64,000 nt of DNA from Liolophura sinensis (Eukaryota; Mollusca; Polyplacophora; Chitonida; Chitonidae): positions 10,239,704-10,303,703 of the forward strand of contig NC_088304.1 in the NCBI RefSeq assembly GCF_032854445.1, written 5' to 3'. How positions within the stretch are numbered: the first letter of the stretch is position 1; each line of letters starts with the position of its first letter. The notes under the pieces are model-generated. The model ran no database searches. It saw only the letters and a list, made by a program, of their open reading frames with translations, and was not told the DNA's origin. This document shows, piece after piece, positions 23,616 to 38,600 of the stretch. A program made the translations under genes and the position numbers.

Positions 23616-26600
23616 GTGGGTGTCAACATTTGTCATGTTGTAGATACATTTTTGAGCTCGAGAAATTAGTCGATCGATCTCTGTTATATCTTCAGCATAT
23701 CCTGTTTGAAATGATCTTAACGCCGTTTGGGATTATGGGTTAAACCTATCAAATACTTTGGTGACTTGGAAATGTTATGCCGGACGTTACAACAACAACA
23801 TCGCATTATAATGACATCAGCCATATCCACCAAAATGATATCCGATAAAAGAAAAGGCAATTCTAAAGATGAAGCTGCTGTAACATTGTAGAGTGACGTC
23901 ATTTCATTGAAGAGCCAACTTTTCGCTTTGAACATTCACTAACAAAAGGATCAACTTACGGTAGTCTTTTACATTTCTTGACTTAGCTGAGGTTGCTGTT
24001 TACATCACGTGGCAGATGGTATCACAAGGGCATGATGTCAGTACTTATGGTGTGTCATTGTCAAGCCATTGATGTGTCAGTGTTTCACTGTGAGCATCTA
24101 AGGAGAGGGTCAGTCAACTATTAACCATGTGCAGCAACCTCAGTCTTACGTAAACCCTTGTGTAATCTCAACAATAGGCCATACTGAAACCTTTGTTTGC
24201 TGCTAAACTGAAGTAATGAATGTCCAAATAAAATGGTAACAAATTTTCACTGTCAGGCGCCTTTACTTAAACTGTGAAACTAAAGGACAAACAGGAATTG
24301 TTTAAAGACGTGAATAGACAAGGTTCATCTACATATAGTTGCAAACATACAACACACGGATCGAGTGGCGCAGAAAAAAGAGTTACGATATGAAATACTC
24401 TCTTATGTGTAATATTCACCGAAGAAGCATATTCGTCATGTGATTTTTTTCAAATAAAAGTCATGCCTGCATCCACAACTGTCACTGGTAGGGGTACATG
24501 TATTTAAGCACCCACGAACTAGCTTGAATTTTCACATTATCTCATTTTGTTGAAAATATAACGCTTTCTTTTTTTTTATCCTAGACCCTGTTCCGCAACT
24601 ACTGCAAACGGCTCAAGACTGAATACATGTACAATTTTTCTGCACAGAGATGGAACAAAATATCCTACAATACATTTGATGTCATTCATATTGTAACTAT
24701 GTAACTGCGCTGCTAAAATCATAGTTACTTGTTTGCAACTACATATAATTTCCCATGAGAGGAAATAGATACAGAAAAAGTGCAGTTCAAGTTATCCAGA
24801 CATATATAGCCTAACATGTAACAATATACCAGGTACTACTAGTTCTAGTTGCCATTTAGAGTGCCAGTATTTTGCTCAGTGTTAAAACCAGACTGTAACA
24901 TTACATATATGGGCAGCATTTCATAAACAGTGCTGAAAATACTCTTTTTTTTCATCTTGAGTATGGCCTGCAATAAATGCACGTTCAGAAGACCTGAAAA
25001 TCATACTTTTTCTTGTCTGTCAGCACTAAAGTTTTGATGATAAAAATTTAGTCAAACTTCTCAAAAAATCTCTGAATCAGTGAATCAGTGAGATAAAGCA
25101 AAATGTGTCACTCGAAAAAAAAAAACGCAATTGTACGTGAAATACAGTGGTTGAAAAGTTGTGAAGTAAACTGTTGCATCCGGGCTGGATTTTATTTTAA
25201 ATGAATATATGTCGCTGTTTTATGGAATCATGGATTGTTGTCATCCAGGCAATAAAAATACACTCTAATTTAAGACCGTGCACAGTCATTTTGGCATTTT
25301 TGAAATTCGCACCAAAACAATGTCAATTTTGAGATGGATTATATCTATACAGCTACATGTATTATTATACTGTCAGCTCATTTTGAAACAGTAATTGATG
25401 ATGTTGAAGTTCCAAGTTATGACACTGACAATACAAAACAGCTTTCATGTCTGGAAACTATTTTTAGAGACTCCTTTGAAGGCCATTATTTAATTGAATT
25501 TCATTTTCTTGTTTAACTGCAAATTAGGCCATTGTTTCTTTGTAGATAAGTCTTTTTTATCAACGGATTAAACAGATAATTTTTTTATTATTTTCAGAAA
25601 CATGGGCCTCCCAGGATTCCAGCCGGGTAAGTTAATTTATGATGGCTTCAATATTGAAAGTGGAGAAAACATAAAAATAACAGGTGAACGAGTGCAAAAA
25701 GATAGTTGCTAATTTGATCTGTAATATTTTTTTTTTTTGATTTTTCCTTAAAGAGAAAAAGACACATCAAAATAAGTTTTGTACAGTGGGTTTTTGTGAC
25801 CACCTCTTGGGTTCGTAAGAATTCCAGATTAGAAGTCGATTTACAGAGTTATGTTCGTCAGTACAAAATTGCTGTGGCCATTTGCATGGATGTCTGTTTC
25901 CACTTCTATTCTGAAAATAACTAAGGTTAAATTATATTTTGTCATTTAAAACCAATGAAAATAAAGCTAATAGTCGCTGTGTCTGTTTCGACTGTTCCAG
26001 GAGGGATGGATATGATGGCAGGGCGTTTTATGCAGCCAATGGGAGGATACCCTCCTGGTATGATGCCCCACGGGGCACAACTTCCAACAGCAGCTGCGCC
26101 CATGAGGCAACCCATGTACAACATGCAGGTAAGCACTTCATAATGTATTGGATAATATTAGCACTTCATTATGAAAAGCTAAATTTAGTCTAATTTAGCT
26201 AAATTTAATCTAACTTTATGTATACCTGGTTCAGTTTCAGATCAGGTGCACTTTTTATATCCAGTTTCCAATTTATAATTTTTTTCATTAAAAAATATGT
26301 AAAGTCATTAGTTCATGTGTGGCCCACCCAACTGGTATTAGATGTACTTTACTGCTCACGAAGGCCTCGGTGATAATAAGTGTCTGTTGATGCTTGTGTT
26401 GTCAGTTTCCATTATCTTTTATATCTGTTGCATATCAGTTGTGCATATCTATACATCACAGGTGGGAAAGTTTTATGATGCAGTAACTTGTAAAAGGTGG
26501 GTTGTTCACCACCTGTCAAAGATGGGTTGTTCACCTCCTGTGACTTGTAAAAGGTGGGTTGTTCACCACCCGTCAAAGATGGGTTGTTCACCTCCTGTGA

Positions 26601-29600
26601 CTTGTCAAAGGTGGGTTGTTCACCTCCTGTGACTTGTAAAAGGTGGTTTATTCACCACCTGTCAAAGGTGGGTTGTTCACCTCCTGTGACTTGTCAAAGG
26701 TGGACTGTTCACCACCTGTGACTTGTCCAAGGTGGACTGTTCACCTCCTGTGAAAATGACTGCCATCAAATAAGTGAAATATGCTACATTATGGTACTGT
26801 AACAGCAATGAAGTGAGTAAATAAATAATTAAAAAATAAATCATTGTCAAACTGAAACTACGTGCCTTTGAACGAGCATAATGAAGCTGACTGATGTTGC
26901 CATCTGTTAGAAACCTGAAGCTTTTTTTTTTTTTCTCAGCCTGGTTTCATGCCTCGTATGCCCATGCCCATGATGACACGCCCACCCATCGCCCCACCTG
27001 CCTACTCCCCACAAATGGCACAGAACTTCCGAGCTAGGCACAGGTAAGAGGCTTGGTTGGATTTAGGGGAGATAAATCATTCTGTGAAATCTAGAACTCT
27101 GCCCGGTTTCTTCCCACCGTAATGCTGGCCGTCGTCGTATAAATGAAATAATCTTGAGTACTGCTAGTAATCATCGATCAAATAAATAACTTATTTGGTT
27201 AGATTGAGATCAGCACTTCAACTAAAGGCCACACCAATTTAAATGGTTGTTAAGAGAAGACTAAATCTTGTTTTCAATGTCAGAGGAGGTTATACACGTT
27301 CTGCGACTCTTGTCTCCAGTTACATTGATCTGGGTGTACTTGTATGCAGTTGGTCATACTCGCAAGATTTTGTCAAACTTTTCGACATAAGTGATTCTAT
27401 GCAGGCTGACTTTGTCCAGTTGGACCCAGTTGCTTTTGATTTCAAGTCGTCCTACGGCCAGGTTTAAAGCAATGTGTATTGAATTTTCTTCCCCTCCACT
27501 CTCCAGAACCCCTGAAGAAATTCGAGAACAAGAGGACCAGTTACGCAAACAACGACAGTACCAAGAACAGCGAATGAAGCTGCAGAGCTTTGGTCGCGTC
27601 GGTCCTGCAGGGAGGTCAGAGGTCAATGCTGATCGTTTGATTGAGTCCATGTTCGGGAAAGCGGAAAGACCCAAACAGAAGCCTGTTGCATCCAGTTAGT
27701 AGTCAGCCTACTCTGCATAGGAGTGAATTTAGTCTGTGTTATGTCCCTTAACTGTACTCATCCACTGCAATATATAGACAAGACTCATTGAAAACTCAAC
27801 ACAGTCATATTTAAATCTCGCCCACTTTTGTGCAAAAAAAAAAAAAACAAAAAAAAAACTTTTGGCTGGAGTTTTAATGGTTAGGAAGACTTTTCAGAGC
27901 TTTTCAGTTTACATGTATGCCTTTGCTGACATTTTCAGAGTTTGCAATGAAGTTGATAATGGTGTCTTTGACTTTAAACTTTCATTATAAAATGAAAAAA
28001 TTTATATCGTAAGTTATTTTAGTAAGACAGTGTCATTGGTGAAAAGTTATGAGAAATTTAATACACAAGGGCTAGTGAAAGTGACTGGATCCCAGTTAGT
28101 TTGAATATATTTGAGGATTTTATGTGAAAAATTGAAATTAAAGGGTACTCTGACAGCCGTGACTCCTTGAATGTAGATGCAGAATAGTTTATCGCAGTAG
28201 TTTTTTTGCTGAGGCAAATAGACTCTCCCCCCCCCCCCCACCCTAATTTTTTAATGAAGCAAAATAGTTTTCCTCAGCTGTTTTTTTTTTTATTGAGGTG
28301 AACTTCTGAATTGAGTGAGGCAGAACTGTAAATATGTTGTCTGGCCGGCCACATAGAAGCTCCATTATGACGTGACTGAAATATTTATCTAATTGATTGT
28401 TGCTTAACGCTACCCTCAAGTATGGCATTCAGTTTTAGGGGTGGAAGAAGTCAGGGTGACCGGTGAAAATGTTTGGTAATTTACTGACAGACTTTTCCGT
28501 GTGTGACAAACAATTATACGCACATTATATTTATGGGAGACTGTGCAAACGGTTATACAAGGTGACTGTATATTGTCACCAAGGCCCTCACACGCAGTGA
28601 GAGCAGAAAAATCTCTATGGCTAAGTTGGTTAGCGTGCTAGCGCAGTGTTTTGACCACGGAGCCTCTCATCAATGCAGGCACTATGAGTTCAAGTCCAGC
28701 TCATGCAGGCTTCCTCTCCAGCCGTATAGCAGCCTGCGGATGGTTGTGGGTTCCCCCGGGTGCTGCCCAGTTTCCACCCACCATAATGCTGGCCGCTGTC
28801 GTATAAGTGAAATATTCTTGAGTCTGGCATAAAACACCAAATAAATAAAGAAATATTTATGGAAGACTGTGCAAACGGTTGTACAAGCAGTGAGAGCAGA
28901 AAAATCTGAAACTTCCCTGCCCAAGCCCGGTTTTGAACCAGCACTTCAGTCTTCTAGCAAATTGAAAGACAAGTGCTTCTAACTTGGGATACAATATCAT
29001 GTATAGTATCATATATCCCAGCTCTAACCACTGTGCCAGCTGCCCAAATGAATCAATTTTTCCAAAGTTCAGTGGTCTTCAAGAAAAAGAAATTTTGTGT
29101 ATTTTCACACTTTCACCCTTGTTTTCAATCAGGTACATCCAATATGGCAGTGGATGATGATGGGTTTGGTGATTTTATGACAGCTCAACCTGCAGCGCAG
29201 CCCACAGCACAGAAGGCATCACTACCCAGCACAGCAGCCCAACCACCCGGAGTACAACCTTCAGGCTCGCACCCCACCCAGACACCACACCCAGCGGCCA
29301 CAGCTCCACAGGCCAATGTCCCAGTCATGGAGAAGAAAGAACAGCGTCCAGAGAAAGGTAAACAGAAAGTGAAAGTCTTTTGATTTCCAGGGGAGATAAC
29401 TGTAGCATGCATGAATAGAGGCAAAGTTGTGCGCCCATTATGGTTGTTCTTTGTAAACAAAACAGTGCAAATTTAACGTTTGCATTGCATCAGAATGTAA
29501 ACTATCAGACAGTGTAAATATAGGCCACATGAGAGAGAACTGCTAGTAGCTGAAAGATGAAGAAATGCCCTGTGAATAGTCAGTGTGCACATTTCAAGGT

Positions 29601-32600
29601 ATGACCTTACATCAGTGGAGTCAGCGTTCTGTCTGCTGTCAGTTTCTTGGTAATGTTTGGATTATCAAGACTCGTGTCAGTTTTACTATAAATGAGTGCT
29701 GGGTCAAGTCTTATAACAACGTGCAAAACACCAGTAGAATAGAGTAAATGATCAATTCTGTTGGGTTTTCTTCCCACTTTCAGATCTGATGTCCATGATG
29801 ATGGAGTGCTCTGATCTCACAGCCCCTAAACAAGCCAAACACTTCCACCAGAAGAAGGCGATAAAGAGTATTGTCCCCACCCCCCACCACACCACAGCCC
29901 TCACGCACCAGCAGAGTCAGAAGTCAAGAAATTGGGGCGTTCCGGAAAACCTGGGCGGGCTCTTCCAGGGTCAAGGTATGGGTAAATATTACCAACATTG
30001 TGTGTACTACCCTAAATCACCATAAATTTTGTCCATGACTAACTTGTCCATTTTTCCTGATTCTGAGAGTTCTGTGGATTTTATAAAGATGTTTTGAGGT
30101 TTGCTTTGAACATTGGATGATATTCTACCGGGAAATTAAAAGTTTCAAGACCAAAAATAATATTTTGTGACATATATTTGCCTCTACAAATGCACCTTTT
30201 GTGGGCAAAATTAACGTCAGTTAGGGTATATGTATATCTTCCTAAGGACAAAACCTCAAAATACTTTTCTAAGATCAAAGGAACTCTCAGAATAAGGCAA
30301 AATGTGTTGTTAAGTTGAACTTAACAACACTAGGTTTTTTGCTCTGTATAAATCTATGAAATAGATTTAAAATCTATTAAATAGATGAAAAAGTTAATTA
30401 TGTTGGATTCAGTATTATTCTTTTTAGCACTTATCTATTTGTTTAGTTTTATAGTTTAAACAATATTTTGTTTCAAAAGGAAACCCAGATCAGCAAATAT
30501 GTGAATGTGAATTCAATGCTTCCCTCATTCTCAGATATGTTAAGATCGCCATCATATTAATTTCTGTTCTGGTTTTCTCCAGCACCCCCTGTGAAGGCCC
30601 CAAGTGGCGTAGCACCTTCTGAACAATCGGCTGCCCCAGCTGAAACTCCCCCACAATGGTGCCACACCCCTGACGCCCTGCCCCCACTCTACAGGCAGGT
30701 GGAGGAGGCTGTCACTGTGTAAGTAAACAGTGTAGACATATAAACAGTTACTCCCTAGAGGGAAGTGAAGATCCTTGTTTCTCATTCACTAGGAGATACG
30801 AGGTTCGAGTTCAAACCCTGCGTTGGACAGCAAATATTTAATTTGTCTCTACGTCTGTCTCTCTTTGGGTTGCATGTCTCATTTTTTGGCATATCAGGTT
30901 CAAAAAACCACTCCAATCCATGCATAAGTTTTGCATATTTAACTATTTCTTTGATTTTGATTGGTCATTGGTTTCTGCACAATAACTCCAAGTTTGGTGA
31001 AATTTGCTGCATTTTTATTTCGCGGCCTTTGACATTAGCTTAAAAACAACAGCTTGCTTTACACAGTTTTGACATTTTTAACAGTGACACAAATTCCTTC
31101 AATTAGCTTGTTTTTGTGTTCTTTTGTAACTCATTCTCTGTCCTCATATTGTTTCAGAGATGGTAAAATCTCCACAGAACGGCTGTATCCAATATTACTC
31201 CTGAGTGGGTTGAGCCGAGAAGGGCTCGGTCACATATGGGGATTGGCCAATCGCTCCACTCCCGGGCAACTCCAGCCCTCAGAACTTTATATGGTGTTGG
31301 CCATGATAGCTCTCGCACAGGTAAGTTAAAAGCAAAAGTGAAAGTCAGGCCTTTGTCTCATTATCAAGAGGTTTATCAGATACCTGGTTAGGTGTGTAGG
31401 TGTTCTCTGGGATCTGCCTCTTTTCTGCTTTCTTAAACCTAATCAAAACACCTAATTGAAATACTTTGTGAAATCATATGCATTATATGAAACATGTTAC
31501 TCACCTATCAAATAGAGTGAAGATTGACTGTGTGGTTAAATTTTTTGTCTTTGAATAACAGTTTTACCAAGAAATGAGTTTAATCCCATTCTTTGACAAG
31601 GGTATTCATGATTCTCTTGCCCCTGTTGTTCTCGAGGACTTTTATAGCAAAAAACATTTTCAAAGCACAGCCTTGTGTGATCTTAAATCAAGTTTGCTTG
31701 GAACCTTTGTTTACCACGAGCATGATGTACAGGTATTGTCACAGACGGTTTGTCAGTAAATTGCCAGTGGTCAGTGGTTTACTCCAGAGACACTGGTTTC
31801 CAAAACTCATGAACTGTCCACCATCATTTAAAAATTCTGGAGTGTGATTTTAAACAGCAAACAAAAATAAATGAATGAATAAAATCCATTTGACTGATCG
31901 TTCTGCAATTAAAAGACATGAATTTGTGCTGATGTAAAACATCAATGTAAGATTTCATCTGACAGACATGTATGTATGTACTACTGACGTTAACAGACTG
32001 TAGAATAAACATTGAACTTCATAATTAAGTACCGGCCCCGATAGCACAGTTGGTAGAGCGTCTGCTTTGGGAGTGGTAGATTCAAGATCAATCCTGAGTC
32101 GAGTCACACCTAAAACCTTAAAAGAGGAAGTTGTAACTTCCTCCCTTGGCGTTCAGCATTAAGGGGATAGCTTACTTGTCTTTAGTAAGGCGTCTCAGTG
32201 AAAAGATAAAAGAGCGGTGGAAATCCATCTTGCAACAAGGAGGCACATTACATGCACTCTATGGATTCCTGTGTCGTCATAAAATTGTTAAGTATGACGT
32301 TATAACCCAAGCACTCACTTACTCATAATTAAGTAGCACACGTATTACTTAAAGCACATTACTTCTTGTTAGTGTTTGAGCTCTCTTGTGTTATACAGAA
32401 CAACTACAACATTCCATCACTTGCCATCCTTGCTCAATGCCCCGCCCCTCCAATTCCATATTTGGGACCAAACAGTCAGGCCACACCCACGCCTCAACAA
32501 CAACCTGTCAATCAACAAGCTCAGGCAGTATCACAAGGTAATGCAGTAACAGTTGAAAAATTTGTACAGTGGCACATTGTATCTTTGTGGACAAATCCAT

Positions 32601-35600
32601 TTGAAGTGCTGTTCTCAGTTAATACCCTAAATGATCATAAATTTCATCCCTGACTAACTTGCCCTTTTTTCCTGATTCTGAGAGGTCTAGTGATTTTAGA
32701 AAGGTGTTTTGAGGGTTTCTTACAACATGGGATGATATTCTACTGGAAAATTGTTTCAGCACCAAAAGTAATATTTTGTGACATTTATTTGCCTCTAAAA
32801 ATGCATTTTCGGGGGTGAAATTTTAGGTCATATAGGGTACCTTAATTAATATATTTTTCTGGAAATATTTACTGCTATTTTAGTGGTAGGAAAATTAAGT
32901 AATTAAGTAAGTCAACAAGCCAAAATCTTCAGCTAAAGAGAAAACCTAAGGCAGAATCAGGAGGCTTGGATATCGGGTAAAGAGGTGTGTTTTACTTCTT
33001 GCACCCCATTTGCCCTCTGGTCGCTGTGAGTTCAAGTCCAGCTCATGCTGGCTTCCTCGCCGGCCATTAGTGAGAAGGCCTGTCAGCACCCTGCAGATGA
33101 TTGTGGGTTTCCCCCGGGCTCTGCCCGGTTTCCGTCCACCATAATGCTGGTCGTCGTATAAGTGAAATATTCTTGAGTACGGTGTAAAAACACCAATCAA
33201 ATAAATAAATGAATCAAATCCATTGCCCTCCACCCATAAACTTGACCGGTGTCGTATAATGTATGACAAATTTTTTTTTTCTCTGATAAATAAATAAATG
33301 AGTGAATAAATCAATTACGTAAAATCTGTCTTCATGTTCTTTCTCAAGCACAAACAGTTCCAGTAACAAGTGGTGGTGTTAAGGCTGTCCCAGGAGCAGG
33401 TTCTACAGGTATACCAACCTCCAGATCAGGCCCAGCAGTTCTGCCATCTTCCACAGTTGCACCAGAGGTGGAGGCTGACAGGGCTGATATGGAGTTTACA
33501 GATTTTCAGCAAGGGCCTGCAACTCCTGCAGGTAAAACTTTTATATCTGCTTATGTGTATATTTCTGTTTTTATATGTTTATATTTTGTACCTTAAACTA
33601 TTCTTTGTTAAAACTGATGAATGAAAAAGCATGCCAAAATTTTCCTTGTTTATCATGAATTTTTTTTTCAAATGTTATTAATATATAACATTATGATAAA
33701 ATATCAGCATTTATATGTGTATGTCATTTATGGTCAGTTTTGGCCTTTGATGCTATACTAAGAAATTTTCACTTCTATAACTGCAGCCTGTTTTTTTTTA
33801 GTGGATAAAGCAGAATGTTAAGGCCCCATAATCCACAATTTCCTACTGAACTTTCCCACATTGTTGCAAGATAAGTGGTCTGCAGCAAATGTCAGACTGT
33901 GCAAAGAGCCCCATAGTCCACAATTTACTACTGAACTTTCCCACATTGTTGCAAGATAAGTGGTCTGCAGGAAATGTCAGACTGTGCAAACAGCCCTATA
34001 GTCCACAATTTACTACTGAACTTTCCCACATTGTTGCAAGATAACTGATCTTCAGCAAATGTCTGCCGTGGAAACAGCCTATAGTCCACAATTTCCTACT
34101 GAACTTTCCCACATTGTTGCAAGATAAGTGATCTGCAGGAAATGTCAGACTGTGCAAAGAGCCCCATAGTCCACAATTTCCTACTGAACTTTCCCACATT
34201 GTTGCAAGATAAGTGACCTGCAGGAAATGTCAGACTGTGCAAAGAGCCCCATAGTCCACAATTTCCTACTGAACTTTCCCACATTGTTGCAAGATAACTG
34301 ATCTGCAAGAAATGTCAGACTGTGCAAACATGTGGCCATGACCCGCAACCATATTTGAAAATGGAAGTATAAAAAATATCACTGTTTTTGACCTAAAATT
34401 TTGATCACAACTATAAAAGTTGCTTAAGAGAGCTCTGTCAATCTTAGAAAGGTGTTTTGAAGTTTGTTTCGAAGGTTGGGGGGGGGGGGGAGATTATAGA
34501 TGCGATGGAAAATGTGAGCTTCAGCGCCAAAATTAATATTTGATGATGTCTTATAAAATGCTTAAACTTTTAGGGCAAATGCAAGACGGGTAATACCTTG
34601 GTTTTATGAATTGTTATGTGATTTAATGTCATTGTTTTGTGAGATGGCCTAAGGCCCTAAAATACACAGAATTACATGCTGCCCGCCCGAGATTTTTTTT
34701 TTTTTTTTTTTTTTTTGATTGGTGTTTTACGCCGTACTCAAGAATATTTCACTTATACGACGGCGGCCAGCATTATGGTGGGTGGAAACCGGGCAGAGCC
34801 TGGGGGAAACCCACGACCATCCGCAGGTAGCTGACAGACCTTCCCACATACGGCCGGAGAGAAAGCCAGCATGAGCTGGACTTGAACTCACAACGACGGC
34901 ATTGGTGAGAGACTCCTGGGTCATTACGCTGCGGTAGTGCGCTAACCAACTGAGCCACTGAGGCCCCCACCCGCCCGAGAAATTGGAGCGCTAACAAAGT
35001 ACAGAACATGTAAATGTGTGGCAGGTAACTCTGATTTATTGTGGTTTTAGCTGATGACTTTGGGGACTTTAAGGCCGCGGAGCAAATCAAGGATAGCCCA
35101 GTGAGCAAACCCAGGTATGTTGCATGTGAACATGTACAGGTATTGTTAAAGTTTGCTCAGCATTCGATGGCCTCTCTGATAAATGCACTGGCTCACTGTG
35201 CCAGTGAAGTCGCATGTTTAAATCCATCTCTTGCTTTTAAGACTGTGGCTTTAAGTCGGGAGGTTTGTCCAGTGCAAGGGTTTCCTTCAGGCACTCTGGT
35301 TTTCTGCAGGCACTCTGGTTTCCTTCAGGCACTCTGGTTTCCTCCACCAGTAAAACTGACCATGCAACATGCAATAATTCCATAGGGTGTGCGACTTTTC
35401 GAACAAATGATGATAAATTTATTGTGTACCTGACCTGATTCCTTTTTGAACTTTTCGGGGCTTTGGTTTTTCCATTTTTTGTCTTCATTTTTTCAGATTT
35501 TGGACTTTGTACTTTGCACAAAAAATGGGACATATGTGTTTTATGAACACTCCACAGACTTTTTTCTAACTATATACAACTCTTGCTCATAATATCTTTT

Positions 35601-38600
35601 TTGTTGGGGGACAAATCCGCATACCATGTTATAATGAAACATGTATTATGAAGTGTGTCAGCTACTGATCATAGCCTGTCATTTGCATAATATAACCTGC
35701 CGGTGGTCGTGGTTTCCTCAAATTCTGGCAGCCTTTGTATAAGTGAAGTATTCCTGAGTACGGCCTAAAACACCAAATTAATAAATAAATTTACATAATA
35801 TAGGAAGAGACACATTTGTGACATTGTTTACCAGTATATTTAAAAAAGAAAACACTTCTTAATATCTACATCTTTCTGCATGTATTTCAAATGCAGTTTC
35901 CAGCTTTCATTTTCATCAAGGGTATGGAGACTATATCTAATGCTAGACTAGATGAACTTTGCAATTGCAGTTGGACTAGAACAATAGAGAAATCGAGAAT
36001 TTTTTCTCTTGTGCTGGTGCGTATATGTAATAATGAAAACCTCAGATCAGTTTTGCATGGAAAAAAAAAAAAAGATCAGTGTTACCCCCGAGTCTTGAAG
36101 ACATTTTTGATATTCTGTATGTTGGCGAACAATGTGGCCATTGTCAGGAATGTGGTCCTACATGTACTGTTATGTTACAGGTCAGCTGTGCCGAGCCCGC
36201 TGAGATTGGAAGATAATCTAAGCCCTGAAGAACAACACTCTAATGTGACAAACTTCTTCTGCAGCGATGACTCCTCAAGTGAGTAGTGTACCTGCTCTGT
36301 CTGATAGAAGGATACCTGCTCTGTCTGATAGAAAGATACCTGCTCTGTCTGATAGAAGGATACTTGCTCTGTCTGATAGAAGGATACCTGCTCTGTCTGA
36401 TAGAAGGATACCTTCTCTGTCTGATAGAATGATACCTGCTCTCTCTGATAGAAAGATACCTGCTCTGTCTGATAGAAGGATACCTGCTCTGTCTGATAGA
36501 AAGATACCTGCTCTGTCTGATAGAAGGATACTTGCTCTGTCTGATAGAAGGATACCTGCTCTGTCTGATAGAAGGATACTTGCTCTGTCTGATAGAAGGA
36601 TACCTTCTCTGTCTGATAGAATGATACCTGCTCTGTCTGATAGAAGGATACCTGCTCTGTCTGATAGAAGGATACCTTCTCTGTCTGATAGAAGGATACC
36701 TGCTCTGTCTGATAGAAGGATACATGTATATGAAAACAGTGATATGTCAGCCATCTCAAAGGCTCAATTCACCAGATTACAGGTTCAGCAGTATTGCTCA
36801 CTAGGCTTAGCAGACAATTTTGCTCATTGGCGCCTTTGTCTCATTGGGCTCAATAGCTCAGAGGGCTCTCTGCTTCAATGGGCTCTCTGATTCAGTGGGC
36901 TGTCTGGCTTGGAGGGCTCACTAACTGTGGGCTCTCTGGCTCAATGGACTCTTTGGCTCGGAGTTGCAAGGTGATCACTGCTTAAGACTAAAAGCACATT
37001 GCTCCTTGGTTGCCAGCAAATTAAGGTCATTTTCTGTTTATAACTAGGTGTAATGGTTTCTGCCATGCATCATCTTTACTGATGTGGCTCAAAACAGAAA
37101 GGTAATAATCATTTCAATACAGCATTGACTCCATCATTGTTCTACAATAATCAAAGCAAGACACTAGTAAGCCACTAGCTCACCTCCAGTGCACTAAGAA
37201 CAGACTTACAGCATTCCACTACTTTTCACCTACATGTAGCCCTAGGCTTTATCAGTATTGGTATTCGGTTAATTGTGGTGGTTACCTGTAGCTAGCTAGA
37301 ATATTTTTTTCAGTTTTACCACACTCATACCACAGCTGTACCAGAAGCAACCCTCTGGCAGGCTCGATGTTGGCCAACAGGTTGCCTTTAGAAAAATGTT
37401 AGTATAAGTGGTACTGTCTGCAGAAAATGAGAACATTAAATGTCAGGTTTTGGCTTAATTCAGCACATATATCGAATCGTTAGTTTTGTTCACCTCACTG
37501 AAGGCAAAGAAAATACTAACGAGAAGTATATTGTCTGATGAAAGACTGCTAAACACTGTCCAGGAAGACAGATTGATTTATATTTTTAGAATTTTTCAAA
37601 TGAATGAAATTGAATTTGATTATGGCCGTTTTCTGACCATATCAAAAAATCACAAAATAAATCTATCTGATTTACAAGACATAGTTTAATGATCAGTTTC
37701 CCAAATGATCTGTCTGATGTATACTTCATGTTACTGCTTTCTTTGCCTTGAAAAAAGGGGAGTGACTTTTGAACTGACTCCCATACAGAATATGGCTTTG
37801 GATAACTTTAGATTCTATATCTTCATGCAAAAAAAAAAAGCATCTTTCTGTTTCAGCCTCTTTGTTTTTGTTTTCATTTTTTGTTTTTGTTTTCTGAAGT
37901 TTGATCTTGTTTTGCTCCTGCCCCTTATTTCAGGTGGCCAGTACACTACTCACTCAGTTCCAACTCTATCTAAAAAGAAAGGTATTTTCTTTTTGTCCTC
38001 CACATTTTTCTTCCCAATCCTGATACTGCTTGCTAGCCAAATGTGGGATTGGTGTGGTTATAGGTAGCCTTATACTCACTGTGCATGGGAGAGAACTTTT
38101 TAAATTGAATGATTGATTGTGGTAAAGGAATGGTTGTTTGTGAGGGAAAATAGGCTGCAACCTTGGTTGAGGAATGGTTGTTCTTAGAGAAAAATAGGTC
38201 TTTGTAGCCTTAGCAAGTTAAAAGTTGTTCATACATAAAAGTAGATGCTTGTAGATTTAGTCAAGAAAATGTTGTTCATAGAGGAAATAGGCTTTTAAAC
38301 CCTTGGAAAGGAAATTGTTCATAGAGAATTACATGTTACGTAGCTCTTGTAACGGTTGGTAGAAGGCCTATTTACTCTTGGTAAAGGAAGTTTTGTTCAA
38401 ACCTAAAATAGGACTATATGTATATAATCTTAGTAATGCAATCTATTCAGTGATGCCTGCTTCAATTTTTGGAGGTCTTATCCTTTAAAAGAAAAAATAG
38501 GCAAATAAATCCTTAGTAAAGGAATGGTTGTTCATAATGAAAAATAGACCTATGTAGCCTTTGTAAGGAAAAATAGGCAAATAAATCCATAGTAAAGGAG

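Noticed and set aside
36175-36890. Repeat proteins predicted on both strands (159-207 codons)
   Set aside because: Translation of the 24-bp intronic minisatellite; no signal or domain outside the repeat.
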